From NCBI RefSeq assembly GCF_018598585.1, contig NZ_JAHESD010000050.1, positions 1 through 46,174 on the forward strand: 46,174 nt of DNA. The letters are read 5' to 3'. Made by a program: the position numbers and the translations under genes. The number at the start of each line of letters is the position of its first letter. The stretch's first letter is position 1. This DNA comes from Chryseosolibacter indicum (GTDB lineage Bacteria; Bacteroidota; Bacteroidia; Cytophagales; Cyclobacteriaceae). The notes below the pieces were generated by a model, which saw only the letters and a list, made by a program, of their open reading frames with translations, did no database searches and was not told the DNA's origin. Of this stretch, positions 9,429 to 18,345 are shown one piece after another.

Positions 9429-10085
9429 ATGCGCTTAGTAAAAAGCTTATTAATAGGATTTGCAGGAATTTCACTACTGGCTTCATGTAGCGCTGGAGGT
9501 GATGATCAGGGAACTGAGTATGCTCCTAACATGTACCATTCTGTAGCTTATGAACCTTATAAGCAGATTACAGATAAGGAAGCAGGACGTTGGGTAACGT
9601 CAATTGAATATCCTGATAATCATGCGGAGTATTACAATTCAAATAATTTCAATCCGTTCCGCATGAATATGAGGACGCCTCCTGCCAATACAGTTAAACG
9701 TAATGCCCAAGGATGGTTGCCTTATCGTTTGCCAAATGATTCAACTGGTTTAAGGCTTGCCGATAGATTAAAGAATCCTTTGGATTCTACAGTTCAGGTT
9801 CTTTCTGACGGCAAAGCACTATACGAAATGTATTGCGATCATTGTCACGGTGCAAAAGGAGAAGGAGATGGTAAAGTAGCTTCTGGGGTGAAAGTTGATG
9901 GAAAGGACAAAAGTGCATACGCAGGTGTACCTAATTACAAGTCAGATGCATTGAAAGGTATTACAGAAGGACACATTTTCCATGTTATAACCTATGGTAA
10001 AAATTTAATGTGGCCACATGGCTCTCAAATAGCTCCTGAAGATCGCTGGAAGATTGCGAAGTATGTAAAAACACTACAGAAATAA
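9429..10085 (+). CDS. actE: Alternative Complex III subunit ActE, monohaem cytochrome c lipoprotein
   Basis: Periplasmic monohaem cytochrome c of 218 residues. A lipoprotein signal ends in LLASC (Cys20), so it should be anchored by lipid. One haem c site is present, CDHCH (Cys136, Cys139, His140), followed by the GAKGEGDG loop typical of class I cytochromes and a later methionine (NLMWPHG) that could be the distal ligand. In the complex, ActE accepts electrons and can pass them to the oxidase or a soluble carrier. It starts only 6 bases after actD, and 55 bases separate it from actF. Confidence 0.94.
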   Translation: MRLVKSLLIGFAGISLLASCSAGGDDQGTEYAPNMYHSVAYEPYKQITDKEAGRWVTSIEYPDNHAEYYNSNNFNPFRMNMRTPPANTVKRNAQGWLPYRLPNDSTGLRLADRLKNPLDSTVQVLSDGKALYEMYCDHCHGAKGEGDGKVASGVKVDGKDKSAYAGVPNYKSDALKGITEGHIFHVITYGKNLMWPHGSQIAPEDRWKIAKYVKTLQK

Positions 10086-10140
10086 ATATAAGAGCAAAAG
10101 ATTTAACGAATAACCGATAAACGGATAACGGAACAAAACA

Positions 10141-11544
10141 ATGGCTCATCATCAAACAATAGTTGCAGACGAACAATACGTATACAGGACGGAGACGCGC
10201 AATAAGCTCTTTATACTATTAGGTGTAGGGGTGGCGTTATTTATCCTGGGCTTGATACTTGCCATGAGCGGAGGTGGAGATCATCACGGGGCAGAACATG
10301 GCGGCGGTCATGCTGAAACGGTAAATACAAGTAAATTAGTTGCGGGCCTTCAGGATGGACAGCAACATGATACCGAAACTTCATCTGAGGAGGATCAGCA
10401 CGAGGTACCTGCAGGTCATCATGAAACTACGTATTGGGTTAAAAGATTGTTCACAACACTTTGGATGAACAATGTTTTCTTTGCAGGTCTTGGAATCATT
10501 GGTTTGTTCTTCATTGCTATTCAATATGCCGCACAGGCGGGATGGTCTGCTGGCGTACTTCGTGTACCAATGGCTATGGCCAATTGGATTCCGATTGCTG
10601 GTGTTTTAATGCTTGTTCTATGGTTTATTACAGGTCATGATATTTTCCATTGGACTCATGATTACCTGTATAAAGAAGGGGCTACGTTTGATCCGATTAT
10701 AAATAAGAAAGCACCGTTTTTCTTCTGGCCAGGATCGCCAGGTGGGTTTCCGATATTCTACATTTTTAGAATGGTATTGTTCTTCGGAATGTGGTATTGG
10801 TTCTTCATCATGATCAGGAGAAATATGCTTGCAGAGGACCTGGATCCATCAACATCATATTGGTATAAGAACAGGGTTGTATCTACGGTATTCCTTATCT
10901 TCTTTGGTGTAAGTTCTTCAATAGCAGCCTGGGATTGGGTAATGAGTATTGATACGCATTGGTTCAGTACAATGTTTGGCTGGTATGTATTTGCAAGCTG
11001 GTGGGTAACCGGTCTAGCAATGATCACTTTAATTGTTGCTTATTTGAAGAGCGCGGGGTATCTGAAAGTTGTGAATGAGAATCACTTACACGATTTAGGA
11101 AAATTCTGCTTTGCGTTCTCAATCTTCTGGACATACATATGGTTCGGTCAATTCCTGTTGATTTATTATGCGAACATTCCTGAAGAATCTGTTTACTTTA
11201 TTGAGCGTATAACAACAAGTCCTTACGGCTGGATATTTTATACCAGTCTTATCCTAAACTTCGTATTGCCTTTCTTGTTATTAATGACAAGAGATGCAAA
11301 ACGCCAGGTATCTATGCTAAAGGTTGTTTGTCCGATTATCATTGTAGGTCACTGGTTTGATTTCTATAACATGGTAACACCGGGAGTTATGCAACTACAA
11401 GGGGGACTGGGTTTCCTCGAAATAGGATTGTCCTTGGTATTCCTTGCTGTGTTCCTGTTGGTTGTTTTAAGCAGTTTAGCAAAGCATCCATTGGTTGGTA
11501 AAAATCATCCGATGTTACAAGAAAGTCTTCATCATCACATTTAA
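10141..11544 (+). CDS. actF: Alternative Complex III subunit ActF, NrfD-like membrane subunit
   Basis: Second NrfD/PsrC-like membrane subunit of Alternative Complex III, 467 residues with about ten helices. Between the first helix and the second lies a histidine- and glutamate-rich loop (roughly residues 47-95, rich in HHGAEHGG-type stretches) typical of Bacteroidota ActF and of no proven role. The ATG at 10141 follows an A-rich leader carrying AACGGATAACG. The C-terminus ends in a short His cluster. ActF is thought to be structural or to contribute to proton translocation, since its counterpart ActC binds the quinol. coxB follows after 13 bases, which ties the complex to its oxidase. Confidence 0.94.
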   Translation: MAHHQTIVADEQYVYRTETRNKLFILLGVGVALFILGLILAMSGGGDHHGAEHGGGHAETVNTSKLVAGLQDGQQHDTETSSEEDQHEVPAGHHETTYWVKRLFTTLWMNNVFFAGLGIIGLFFIAIQYAAQAGWSAGVLRVPMAMANWIPIAGVLMLVLWFITGHDIFHWTHDYLYKEGATFDPIINKKAPFFFWPGSPGGFPIFYIFRMVLFFGMWYWFFIMIRRNMLAEDLDPSTSYWYKNRVVSTVFLIFFGVSSSIAAWDWVMSIDTHWFSTMFGWYVFASWWVTGLAMITLIVAYLKSAGYLKVVNENHLHDLGKFCFAFSIFWTYIWFGQFLLIYYANIPEESVYFIERITTSPYGWIFYTSLILNFVLPFLLLMTRDAKRQVSMLKVVCPIIIVGHWFDFYNMVTPGVMQLQGGLGFLEIGLSLVFLAVFLLVVLSSLAKHPLVGKNHPMLQESLHHHI

Positions 11545-11557
11545 CAGATAGCGATTT

Positions 11558-12631
11558 ATGACGAGTTTGATAATAGGTTTAGGTGTAATTCTGATTCTAT
11601 ATATATTTTATCTAATATTCAGAGTTAGCAACCTGGTTAGTATTGCAAAAGGAAGAAAGACTGACCGCGTAGATGAATCAAATGGGGTTCATGCAATTCT
11701 GTTTGTTGTGTTCATGGTGATAAGCTTAGGAGTATTCTTCTGGTATTCATATACCTTCTTCGATGATTACACATTGCCAATAGCATCTGAACATGCTGTT
11801 AAAACTGACAGTGTTTTCTGGATTACAATGGCTGTGACGGTAATAGCATTTTCTATCATCAGTATTGTAATGTTCATCTTTGTTTACAAGTACCAGTATA
11901 AGGAAGGTAACAGAGCCAAATTTTATCCAGACAACCACTATCTGGAATTAACATGGACGATTATTCCTGCTATCGTTCTTGCTATACTAATCTTTACAGG
12001 TCTTCGTGCCTGGAATGAGATAACCAGTCCTGCTTCAAAGGAAGCTGAGGTTATTGAAGTTGTTGCGCAGCAGTTTGCATGGACAGCAAGATACCCAGGT
12101 ATCAAGGATAATGAGTTAGGCAAGTATAACTTCAAATTGATTGACCCGATTAATGAATTTGGGTTGGATCTTTCGGATAAGAACTCTTTTGATGATTTTA
12201 AGTCGTTGGAGCTTCATCTGCCAAAAGGAAAAGAAGTTTTATTAAAGATCAGAGCAAAAGATGTAATTCATTCTGTATTCCTTCCTCACTTCCGTGTGAA
12301 GATGGACGCCGTACCTGGAATGCCTACACAATTTAAATTCGTAGCTACAAAAACTACGCAAGAGATGCGCGATGAGATTGGAAATCAGAATTTCAACTAT
12401 GAGCTTGCTTGTACTGAAATCTGCGGTCGTGGTCACTTCTCTATGAAAATGCCTGTGTTTGTTCATGAAGAGGAAGAATATGAACAATGGAAAAAAACAC
12501 AGGAAGCCTGGTTAAAGCAAAATCCTGACTATCTGAAGAAGGTTCCGGCAGCTTTGCAGGAAGCTGCAATGATCAAAGCAGGTCTTCAGGAAGATCCAGG
12601 GAACACGGTAGCGGAGAACGAAGTAAAATAA
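11558..12631 (+). CDS. coxB: Cytochrome c oxidase subunit II with CuA centre
   Basis: Subunit II, 357 residues, accepts electrons at a binuclear CuA site on the outer face of the membrane. Three hydrophobic helices are visible, one at the N-terminus (2-22) and two forming the usual hairpin (about 45-65 and 88-112). The cupredoxin domain follows. The CuA ligands are clear: Cys285, Glu287, Cys289, His293 and Met296 (CTEICGRGHFSM), plus an earlier His in the DVIHSVFLPHF block. No CxxCH is present, so this is an aa3-type subunit without the fused cytochrome c of caa3 enzymes. Electrons would come directly from Alternative Complex III. It is 13 bases after actF and 17 bases before coxA. Confidence 0.95.
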   Translation: MTSLIIGLGVILILYIFYLIFRVSNLVSIAKGRKTDRVDESNGVHAILFVVFMVISLGVFFWYSYTFFDDYTLPIASEHAVKTDSVFWITMAVTVIAFSIISIVMFIFVYKYQYKEGNRAKFYPDNHYLELTWTIIPAIVLAILIFTGLRAWNEITSPASKEAEVIEVVAQQFAWTARYPGIKDNELGKYNFKLIDPINEFGLDLSDKNSFDDFKSLELHLPKGKEVLLKIRAKDVIHSVFLPHFRVKMDAVPGMPTQFKFVATKTTQEMRDEIGNQNFNYELACTEICGRGHFSMKMPVFVHEEEEYEQWKKTQEAWLKQNPDYLKKVPAALQEAAMIKAGLQEDPGNTVAENEVK

Positions 12632-12648
12632 GTAAAAGAAATTAGAAC

Positions 12649-14535
12649 ATGGCAACAACAGATATTCACACCCATCTCGATGTTCACCACCATGATGATC
12701 ATAGCCATGATCACGAACATCATGAAGGAAATTTTTGGACAAAATATATCTTCAGTGAAGACCATAAGGTAATTGGAAAACAATTCCTTTTTACCGGTAT
12801 TTTCTGGGCATTGATAGGCGGTACGCTTTCAGTGATTTTTAGATTGCAACTGGGTTTTCCTGATGCAAATCTTGATTGGTTAAGGCCGATATTAGGAGAA
12901 TGGATTACAGGTGAAGGCAAACTCGATCCTGAGTTTTATCTCGCCCTTGTAACAATGCACGGAACCATTATGGTATTCTTTGTCCTTACTGCTGGCTTGA
13001 GTGGTACATTCTCAAATTTCCTTATCCCATTGCAAATAGGAGCCAGAGATATGGCTTCTGGGTTCATGAACATGCTGTCATACTGGTTCTTTTTCTTGGC
13101 CAGCGTGATAATGTTTATCTCTTTCTTCCTTGAGACAGGGCCTGCCGGTGGTGGATGGACCATCTATCCTCCGTTAAGCGCGTTGCCGCAAGCTATTAAA
13201 GGTTCGGGTACCGGTATGACGATGTGGCTTGTATCGATGGCGTTGTTTATCGTAAGCCAGCTTTTAGGTGGTATAAACTATATCACAACTGTTATTAACC
13301 TGAGAACACAAGGTATGTCGTTCACAAGAATGCCCCTTACAATTTGGTCATTCTTCTTTACGGCTATTATTGGTTTGCTTTCATTCCCTGTATTGTTCGC
13401 AGCTGCGTTACTGCTGATCTTTGATCGTAGTTTTGGTACCAGCTTCTATTTATCTGATATTTATATTGGCGGTGAAGCATTACCTCATACAGGAGGAAGT
13501 CCGATTTTATTCCAGCACTTATTCTGGTTCTTAGGTCACCCTGAAGTATATATTGTACTTCTGCCTGCATTAGGTATTAGCTCTGAGATTATAGCTACTA
13601 ACTCTCGTAAACCAATATTTGGTTACAAAGCGATGATTGGATCAATGTTATTTATTGCTATCCTTTCATTTATCGTCTGGGCGCACCATATGTTCGTAAC
13701 AGGTATGAATCCGTTCTTAGGGTCAATCTTCATGCTGTTAACACTGATCATTGCAGTGCCTTCTGCTGTGAAGATCTTTAATTACGTGACTACTTTATGG
13801 AAAGGTAATATCAGATTTACTCCTGCCATGTTGTTCTCGATTGGACTTGTGTCATTTTTCCTTACAGGAGGTATCACAGGTATATTCCTAGGTAACTCAG
13901 CTATTGATATTCAGCTTCACGATACCTATTTCGTAGTTGCACACTTTCACCTTGTAATGGGTAGTGCGTCATTCTTTGGTATGCTAGCAGGTATCTATCA
14001 TTGGTTCCCTAAAATGTTCGGTCGTATGATGGATAATAGATTGGGAGCGATTCACTTCTGGTTGACATTCGTAGGTGTGTATCTTGTATTCTTTCCAATG
14101 CACTACATTGGCATAGCAGGTTTCCCTAGAAGATATTACTCATGGACTAACTTCGATACATTCAATGGGTTCTTTGATTTGAACATGCTTGTAAGTATTG
14201 CAGCGATTGCGACATTAGCGGCTCAGTTCATATTCCTTTTCAATTTCTTCTATAGCATTTTCCGTGGTCGCCTAGCGTCTACGAATCCGTGGTACTCAAA
14301 TACTTTAGAGTGGACTACTCCGCGTGTTCCTGGTCATGGTAACTGGGCAGGCCCGATTCCTTCGGTTTATCGATGGCCTTATGACTACAGCAAACCAGGA
14401 GCGAAGGATGACTATATTCCTCAACATATTCCATACTCTGAAACCCCTGAATCCAATTTGCCTCATGAAAATGAGCTGATTAAACTAGAGACATCAGGTG
14501 AACAGGGAGCGATAATTGTAGAAGGAAAACACTAA
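12649..14535 (+). CDS. coxA: Cytochrome c oxidase subunit I
   Basis: Catalytic subunit I of the haem-copper oxidase, 628 residues with twelve or more helices. The ligands are in place: His104 (MHGT) for low-spin haem a; His297 with the cross-linked Tyr301 (GHPEVYI), His346 and His347 for CuB; His432 for haem a3; and His434 for haem a (HFH). The EVY signature marks a type A oxidase with a K-channel tyrosine. The N-terminus has a histidine-rich cytoplasmic stretch (residues 5-25) that could bind metal but is not required in the family. A strong hairpin terminator follows 20 bases downstream, ending the first block of the respiratory run. Confidence 0.96.
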   Translation: MATTDIHTHLDVHHHDDHSHDHEHHEGNFWTKYIFSEDHKVIGKQFLFTGIFWALIGGTLSVIFRLQLGFPDANLDWLRPILGEWITGEGKLDPEFYLALVTMHGTIMVFFVLTAGLSGTFSNFLIPLQIGARDMASGFMNMLSYWFFFLASVIMFISFFLETGPAGGGWTIYPPLSALPQAIKGSGTGMTMWLVSMALFIVSQLLGGINYITTVINLRTQGMSFTRMPLTIWSFFFTAIIGLLSFPVLFAAALLLIFDRSFGTSFYLSDIYIGGEALPHTGGSPILFQHLFWFLGHPEVYIVLLPALGISSEIIATNSRKPIFGYKAMIGSMLFIAILSFIVWAHHMFVTGMNPFLGSIFMLLTLIIAVPSAVKIFNYVTTLWKGNIRFTPAMLFSIGLVSFFLTGGITGIFLGNSAIDIQLHDTYFVVAHFHLVMGSASFFGMLAGIYHWFPKMFGRMMDNRLGAIHFWLTFVGVYLVFFPMHYIGIAGFPRRYYSWTNFDTFNGFFDLNMLVSIAAIATLAAQFIFLFNFFYSIFRGRLASTNPWYSNTLEWTTPRVPGHGNWAGPIPSVYRWPYDYSKPGAKDDYIPQHIPYSETPESNLPHENELIKLETSGEQGAIIVEGKH

Positions 14536-14554
14536 ACGATTTTAAATATGTAAG

Positions 14555-14602
14555 AGTCCAAAGTTTAAAGAGAGCTAATTTTTAAACTTTGGACTTTTCT
14601 TT
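14555..14602 (+). terminator. Rho-independent terminator after coxA
   Basis: A perfect 15-bp inverted repeat (14555-14569 with 14581-14595, AGTCCAAAGTTTAAA and its complement) has an 11-base loop and is followed by TTTTCTTTT. It reads as an intrinsic terminator on the plus strand. The next start codon, of ctaA, is only 12 bases beyond it, so the following genes need read-through or a promoter overlapping the hairpin. Confidence 0.85.
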
Positions 14603-14614
14603 TGTACAGATATT

Positions 14615-15625
14615 ATGCGATCATTTCGCAGATTAAGCATCGGAACATTAGTTGCAGTATACGTACTGATAATGGTGGGAGGAATTGTGAGAAGCACAGG
14701 TTCTGGTATGGGATGTCCTGATTGGCCTCGGTGTTTTGGCAGCTGGGTGCCGCCAACGTCTGTTAAAGAGCTTCCTGAGAACTACAAGGAAATATATGCT
14801 GATTATCGGCATAAAAAGAATGTCAAGTTTTCGAAGTATCTTAATTTCATTGGTCTCTCAGAAACTGGAGAGAAAATATTAACCAACGAGTCTATTCTTG
14901 AAGAAGGAGATTTTAATCCTACGAAGACACTTATTGAATATGTAAACAGAATAATCGGAGTAATTATTGGCTTTCTGATTTTCGCAGTCTTTGTAAGCTC
15001 ATTAAAATTCTGGAGATCACAAAGAATGTTAACCATTGTCGCCTTGCTTACCTTCCTTCTCGTTGGTTTTCAAGGCTGGATTGGCTCTTTCGTCGTATCA
15101 ACCAACCTTACCCCTTGGACCGTTACAGTCCATATGTTTTTAGCTATTGTCATTGTCGCCCTACTCATTTATCTTGTTGATCAATGTGATTACGATCATT
15201 ACTCCATACAAAGTCCCGTACCTTTCTGGCTATTACTGGGATGTATTGTTACGCTGCTGATACAAATATTGTTGGGTACTCAGGTGAGGGAAGCAATTGA
15301 TCTGGTAGCATCAACAACGGAAAGAAGTAATTGGCTAACGTCAATTGGTACCACGTTTACTATTCATAGGTCATTTTCCTGGTTGGTGTTGATCTTACAC
15401 GTTGGTTTAATTCTGATTTTGAGAAAAACTAAGGGACTAAAAGCTTTCCCGCTTACTTTAATACTGTTAATTTTGGGGACTATATTAACAGGTATAAGTA
15501 TGGCTTGGTTTGCTATTCCTTCCTTTCTTCAGCCTGTTCATTTAGTACTTGCTACAATCTGTTTTGGTGTGCAGTTTATGTTGTTGTTGAAGTTAAACAG
15601 AAAAGAGGAACCCGTATTAAATTGA
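14615..15625 (+). CDS. ctaA: Haem A synthase, COX15/CtaA family
   Basis: The 336-residue membrane enzyme has about eight helices and converts haem O to haem A. Family blocks are visible: the N-terminal GGIVRSTGSGMGCPDWPRCFG segment (two cysteines, as in Bacteroidota and mitochondria-like forms), GFQGWIGSFVVSTNL with the following TVHMFLA histidine, then TIHRSFSW and ILHVG in the second four-helix bundle, and the late PVHLVLA histidine. The extracytoplasmic loop after the first helix is long, about 70 residues. The gene is followed by ctaB after one base, as expected for enzymes acting in series. It begins directly after a strong terminator. Confidence 0.93.
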   Translation: MRSFRRLSIGTLVAVYVLIMVGGIVRSTGSGMGCPDWPRCFGSWVPPTSVKELPENYKEIYADYRHKKNVKFSKYLNFIGLSETGEKILTNESILEEGDFNPTKTLIEYVNRIIGVIIGFLIFAVFVSSLKFWRSQRMLTIVALLTFLLVGFQGWIGSFVVSTNLTPWTVTVHMFLAIVIVALLIYLVDQCDYDHYSIQSPVPFWLLLGCIVTLLIQILLGTQVREAIDLVASTTERSNWLTSIGTTFTIHRSFSWLVLILHVGLILILRKTKGLKAFPLTLILLILGTILTGISMAWFAIPSFLQPVHLVLATICFGVQFMLLLKLNRKEEPVLN

Positions 15626-15626
15626 T

Positions 15627-16523
15627 ATGATTGCCGGACAAATTCATACTTTATCAGGGGCGTCGCTTCTACTCGCCAAGTCCAAAGCATATTACGAATT
15701 GCTTAAATTTCGTCTTTCTTTTTTAGTTGCCTTTTCATGTGCTTTTGGGTACGTTCTAGCCTCAAGAACTGTCGAACCATTAGTATTAGTAATGTTATTT
15801 ATTGGGGGCTTTTTGTTATCCGGAGCGTCTTCAATAATCAATCAGATCATAGAAAGGGACCTTGATAAGCTGATGGGAAGAACCATGAGCCGTCCGTTAC
15901 CTTCTGGCCGCGTTTCGGTTAATGAAGCGCTTGCGTTATGCTTTGTTTGTTTTCTATTGGGAGTTATAATTCTTTCATTATTCACTAATACACTTACTAC
16001 TGTCCTATCAGTAGTTTCGATGATCTTATATGCTTTTGTTTACACGCCTCTTAAGCGAGTGGGTTCCATTGCTGTCTTTGTTGGAGCTATTCCAGGAGCG
16101 CTTCCTCCACTCTTAGGATGGATAGCATCTCGTGGAGCCATTACGCATGAAGCGTTAATTATATTTGGTATCCAATTTATTTGGCAATTCCCCCATTTTT
16201 GGGCAATAGCCTGGGTGGCGGATGAAGATTATAAAAAAGCTGGGTTTAAATTACTTCCGTCAGGTGGTGCGAAAGATCTTAACACTGCAATTCAAATCAT
16301 GATCTATACGATGTGTCTTATACCCTTAGGGTTATTACCAGCAGCTTTTGGAATAACAGGTATTACGTCGGCAATTGTTGCAACAGTTTGTGGTGTACTT
16401 TTCTTTGCCCAAACCTTTTCTTTAATGCGATCAGGAGATAGAAGATCGGCATTAAAGATAATGTTCGGATCTTTTTTGTACTTACCCGTTGTTCAAATAG
16501 CGTATTTGTTAGATAAACTTTGA
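15627..16523 (+). CDS. ctaB: Protohaem IX farnesyltransferase (haem O synthase)
   Basis: UbiA-family prenyltransferase of 298 residues with eight to nine helices. It attaches a farnesyl group to haem B to give haem O, the substrate of CtaA. The first Asp-rich motif appears as NQIIERDLDKLMGRT with the RPLPSGRVS continuation. The second region around DEDYKKAGFKLLPSGGA matches the family's second conserved loop. The start at ATG 15627 is one base after the ctaA stop. The spacing and order (ctaA-ctaB-subunit III) agree with an oxidase biogenesis block. Confidence 0.94.
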   Translation: MIAGQIHTLSGASLLLAKSKAYYELLKFRLSFLVAFSCAFGYVLASRTVEPLVLVMLFIGGFLLSGASSIINQIIERDLDKLMGRTMSRPLPSGRVSVNEALALCFVCFLLGVIILSLFTNTLTTVLSVVSMILYAFVYTPLKRVGSIAVFVGAIPGALPPLLGWIASRGAITHEALIIFGIQFIWQFPHFWAIAWVADEDYKKAGFKLLPSGGAKDLNTAIQIMIYTMCLIPLGLLPAAFGITGITSAIVATVCGVLFFAQTFSLMRSGDRRSALKIMFGSFLYLPVVQIAYLLDKL

Positions 16524-16542
16524 TTAGTAGGGTAGATTAAAT

Positions 16543-17127
16543 ATGGCAGCAGATATTAAAATAGTAGAAGAAGCAAAAAAGCCACTCTCAATGCATCCGC
16601 AAAAGTTTGCTTTGTGGCTTTTTATAGTAACTGTTATCATGCTTTTTGGTGCATGGACCAGTGCTTACATTGTAAAAAGAGGAGATATTGGATGGTCTGA
16701 AATTGTGATTCCTAATCTTTTCTATGTTAATACCGGTATTATTGTATTGAGCAGTATTAGCATGGTTTGGGCTGTGAATGCGGCCAGAAAGGATAATTTG
16801 GAGAAGTTAAAGCTGGCAATCAGTATTACAACCATACTTGGTGTAGCTTTTTTAGTTGGTCAGTTTCTTGCGTATGGTGAGATGATAGCGATGAAGGAAT
16901 TCTTCACTGGTGGAAATGTTTCGCATTCATTCATGTATGTGTTGAGTGGGGCGCATGCATTGCACGTGATAGGAGGGGTGGTATTTTTATTGATAGTATT
17001 AACGGCATCATTTAAAAACAAAGTACATTCAAAAAGCATGGTACGCATAGAAATGTGTGCTACCTACTGGCATTTTTTGGATATCCTTTGGCTATATTTG
17101 TTCATCTTTCTAATATTGAACCGATAA
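16543..17127 (+). CDS. Haem-copper oxidase subunit III family protein, short paralogue
   Basis: The product has 194 residues with five helices, the five-helix form of subunit III. Family hallmarks are the AWTSAYIVKRGD block at the first helix, the GAHALHVIGGVVFLL histidine-containing helix, and a C-terminal YWHFLDILWLYLF segment. Subunit III stabilises subunit I and helps proton uptake but has no redox centre. It is followed after 14 bases by a second, longer subunit III, so the two may form a pair in one enzyme. The start at 16543 is preceded by a 19-base gap from ctaB. Confidence 0.9.
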   Translation: MAADIKIVEEAKKPLSMHPQKFALWLFIVTVIMLFGAWTSAYIVKRGDIGWSEIVIPNLFYVNTGIIVLSSISMVWAVNAARKDNLEKLKLAISITTILGVAFLVGQFLAYGEMIAMKEFFTGGNVSHSFMYVLSGAHALHVIGGVVFLLIVLTASFKNKVHSKSMVRIEMCATYWHFLDILWLYLFIFLILNR

Positions 17128-17141
17128 ATTGAAATAAAACA

Positions 17142-17915
17142 ATGGCAAGTACCTCAACGACTAGTGTTCAAGCACCCGGAAGAAGTATATGGGATGGCGG
17201 AGTATCACCAATGGGCGCAAGCTACGGCAAGCTCATGATGTGGTTTTTCCTTCTTTCCGATGCTTTTACTTTCTCAGCATTACTTATTACTTATGGTCTA
17301 GTGCGCTCTTCTCACCCTGGATATTCAGGTGAGGTTGAGTCTTTTGTATTCTCTCCGGAATATTGGCCAGTTCCAGAAAAAGTATTTGATGCTGTGCCAT
17401 TCCTTCACGGCGTTGAACTTCCTCTTGTCTTTGTTGGTATTATGACATTTATCCTGATCATGAGTAGTGTAACCATGGTGTTGGCAGTTGAAGCCGGACA
17501 TCGTATGGATCGTGCTGCTGTTGAAAAATGGATGCTCTGGACTATTATCGGAGGAATTACTTTCCTTTCTTGCCAGGCCTGGGAATGGACTCACTTTATT
17601 ATTGGTACTGATGCAGGCACAGTTGTAAAACAAATTATCAATGGCCAGGAAGTAACAAGAACCATTTTTGGAGCTAACCTTATGGAAAATCAATATGGTC
17701 CTCCGGATTTTGCTGGATTCTTTTTCTTCATAACCGGATTCCATGGGTTTCACGTATTTAGTGGAGTTTGTTTAAATTTCCTCGTTTACTTCAATACAGT
17801 AATGGGAGTTTATGATAGACGTGGGCACTACGAAATGGTTGAAAAAGTTGGTTTGTACTGGCACTTTGTTGATCTTGTATGGGTGTTCGTATTTACTTTC
17901 TTCTACCTGGTTTAA
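17142..17915 (+). CDS. Cytochrome c oxidase subunit III, long paralogue
   Basis: The 257-residue subunit III carries the GFHGFHVFSGVCLNF helix and the terminal YWHFVDLVWVFVFTFFYLV block, both diagnostic. The middle region, between helices two and four, has an extra soluble loop (about residues 145-190, including TVVKQIINGQEV) not found in the short neighbour. A serine/threonine-rich N-terminus precedes the first helix. It lies 14 bases from the short paralogue and 26 from the subunit IV gene, clearly in one transcript. Possession of two subunit III genes side by side is a Bacteroidota pattern. Confidence 0.92.
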   Translation: MASTSTTSVQAPGRSIWDGGVSPMGASYGKLMMWFFLLSDAFTFSALLITYGLVRSSHPGYSGEVESFVFSPEYWPVPEKVFDAVPFLHGVELPLVFVGIMTFILIMSSVTMVLAVEAGHRMDRAAVEKWMLWTIIGGITFLSCQAWEWTHFIIGTDAGTVVKQIINGQEVTRTIFGANLMENQYGPPDFAGFFFFITGFHGFHVFSGVCLNFLVYFNTVMGVYDRRGHYEMVEKVGLYWHFVDLVWVFVFTFFYLV

Positions 17916-17941
17916 TTTGATAAAAAGATAATTAAGATAAG

Positions 17942-18280
17942 ATGGCACATCACGAAGAATCACATTCCCATGTTACAGTTCTACCTCCGGATAAGGAGAA
18001 GATTAAGAAGCTTTGGACTGTAGCTGGTATTTTAGGTATTATTACTGCACTGGAATTTGCTGTAGCCTTTCTTGTGCCTCATGAATATGCTAATGTACGT
18101 GTATGGATTTTTATTACCATGACTATTGTAAAGGCTGCTTACATTGTTGGTGAGTTCATGCACTTACGTCATGAAGCAAAGGTTTTAATCTGGTCTATTC
18201 TGATACCTTTAATTTTTATTGTTTGGATGTTAGTTGCCTTTATTTACGAAGGAACATCTATATCAGATGCAAGGTTTTAA
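17942..18280 (+). CDS. Cytochrome c oxidase subunit IV, prokaryotic type
   Basis: This small membrane protein of 112 residues has three helices (about 26-46, 52-72 and 80-100) after a His-rich N-terminus. The ITALEFAVAFLVP and MTIVKAAYIVGEFMHLRHE blocks are characteristic of the COX4_pro/CtaF family. The protein is an accessory subunit that stabilises the CuB region during assembly in related oxidases. It closes the second block of respiratory genes, with a strong terminator 26 bases after its stop. Confidence 0.88.
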   Translation: MAHHEESHSHVTVLPPDKEKIKKLWTVAGILGIITALEFAVAFLVPHEYANVRVWIFITMTIVKAAYIVGEFMHLRHEAKVLIWSILIPLIFIVWMLVAFIYEGTSISDARF

Positions 18281-18305
18281 TTCTTGGATATTATAAAAAT
18301 ATGAG

Positions 18306-18340
18306 AGAGGCTTAGGTTTAACCTAAGCCTCTTTATTTTC
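18306..18340 (+). terminator. Rho-independent terminator after subunit IV gene
   Basis: An 11-13 bp perfect stem (AGAGGCTTAGG with CCTAAGCCTCT, 18306-18332) has a five-base TTTAA loop and then TTATTTTC. It is GC-rich compared with its surroundings. The next gene begins at 18346, six bases after the T-rich tract. Confidence 0.85.
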
Positions 18341-18345
18341 AGTAC

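Noticed and set aside
17325-17753. Minus-strand open frame of 142 codons opposite subunit III
   Set aside because: It lies fully inside a clear oxidase gene, is low in recognisable motifs and has no upstream signal.
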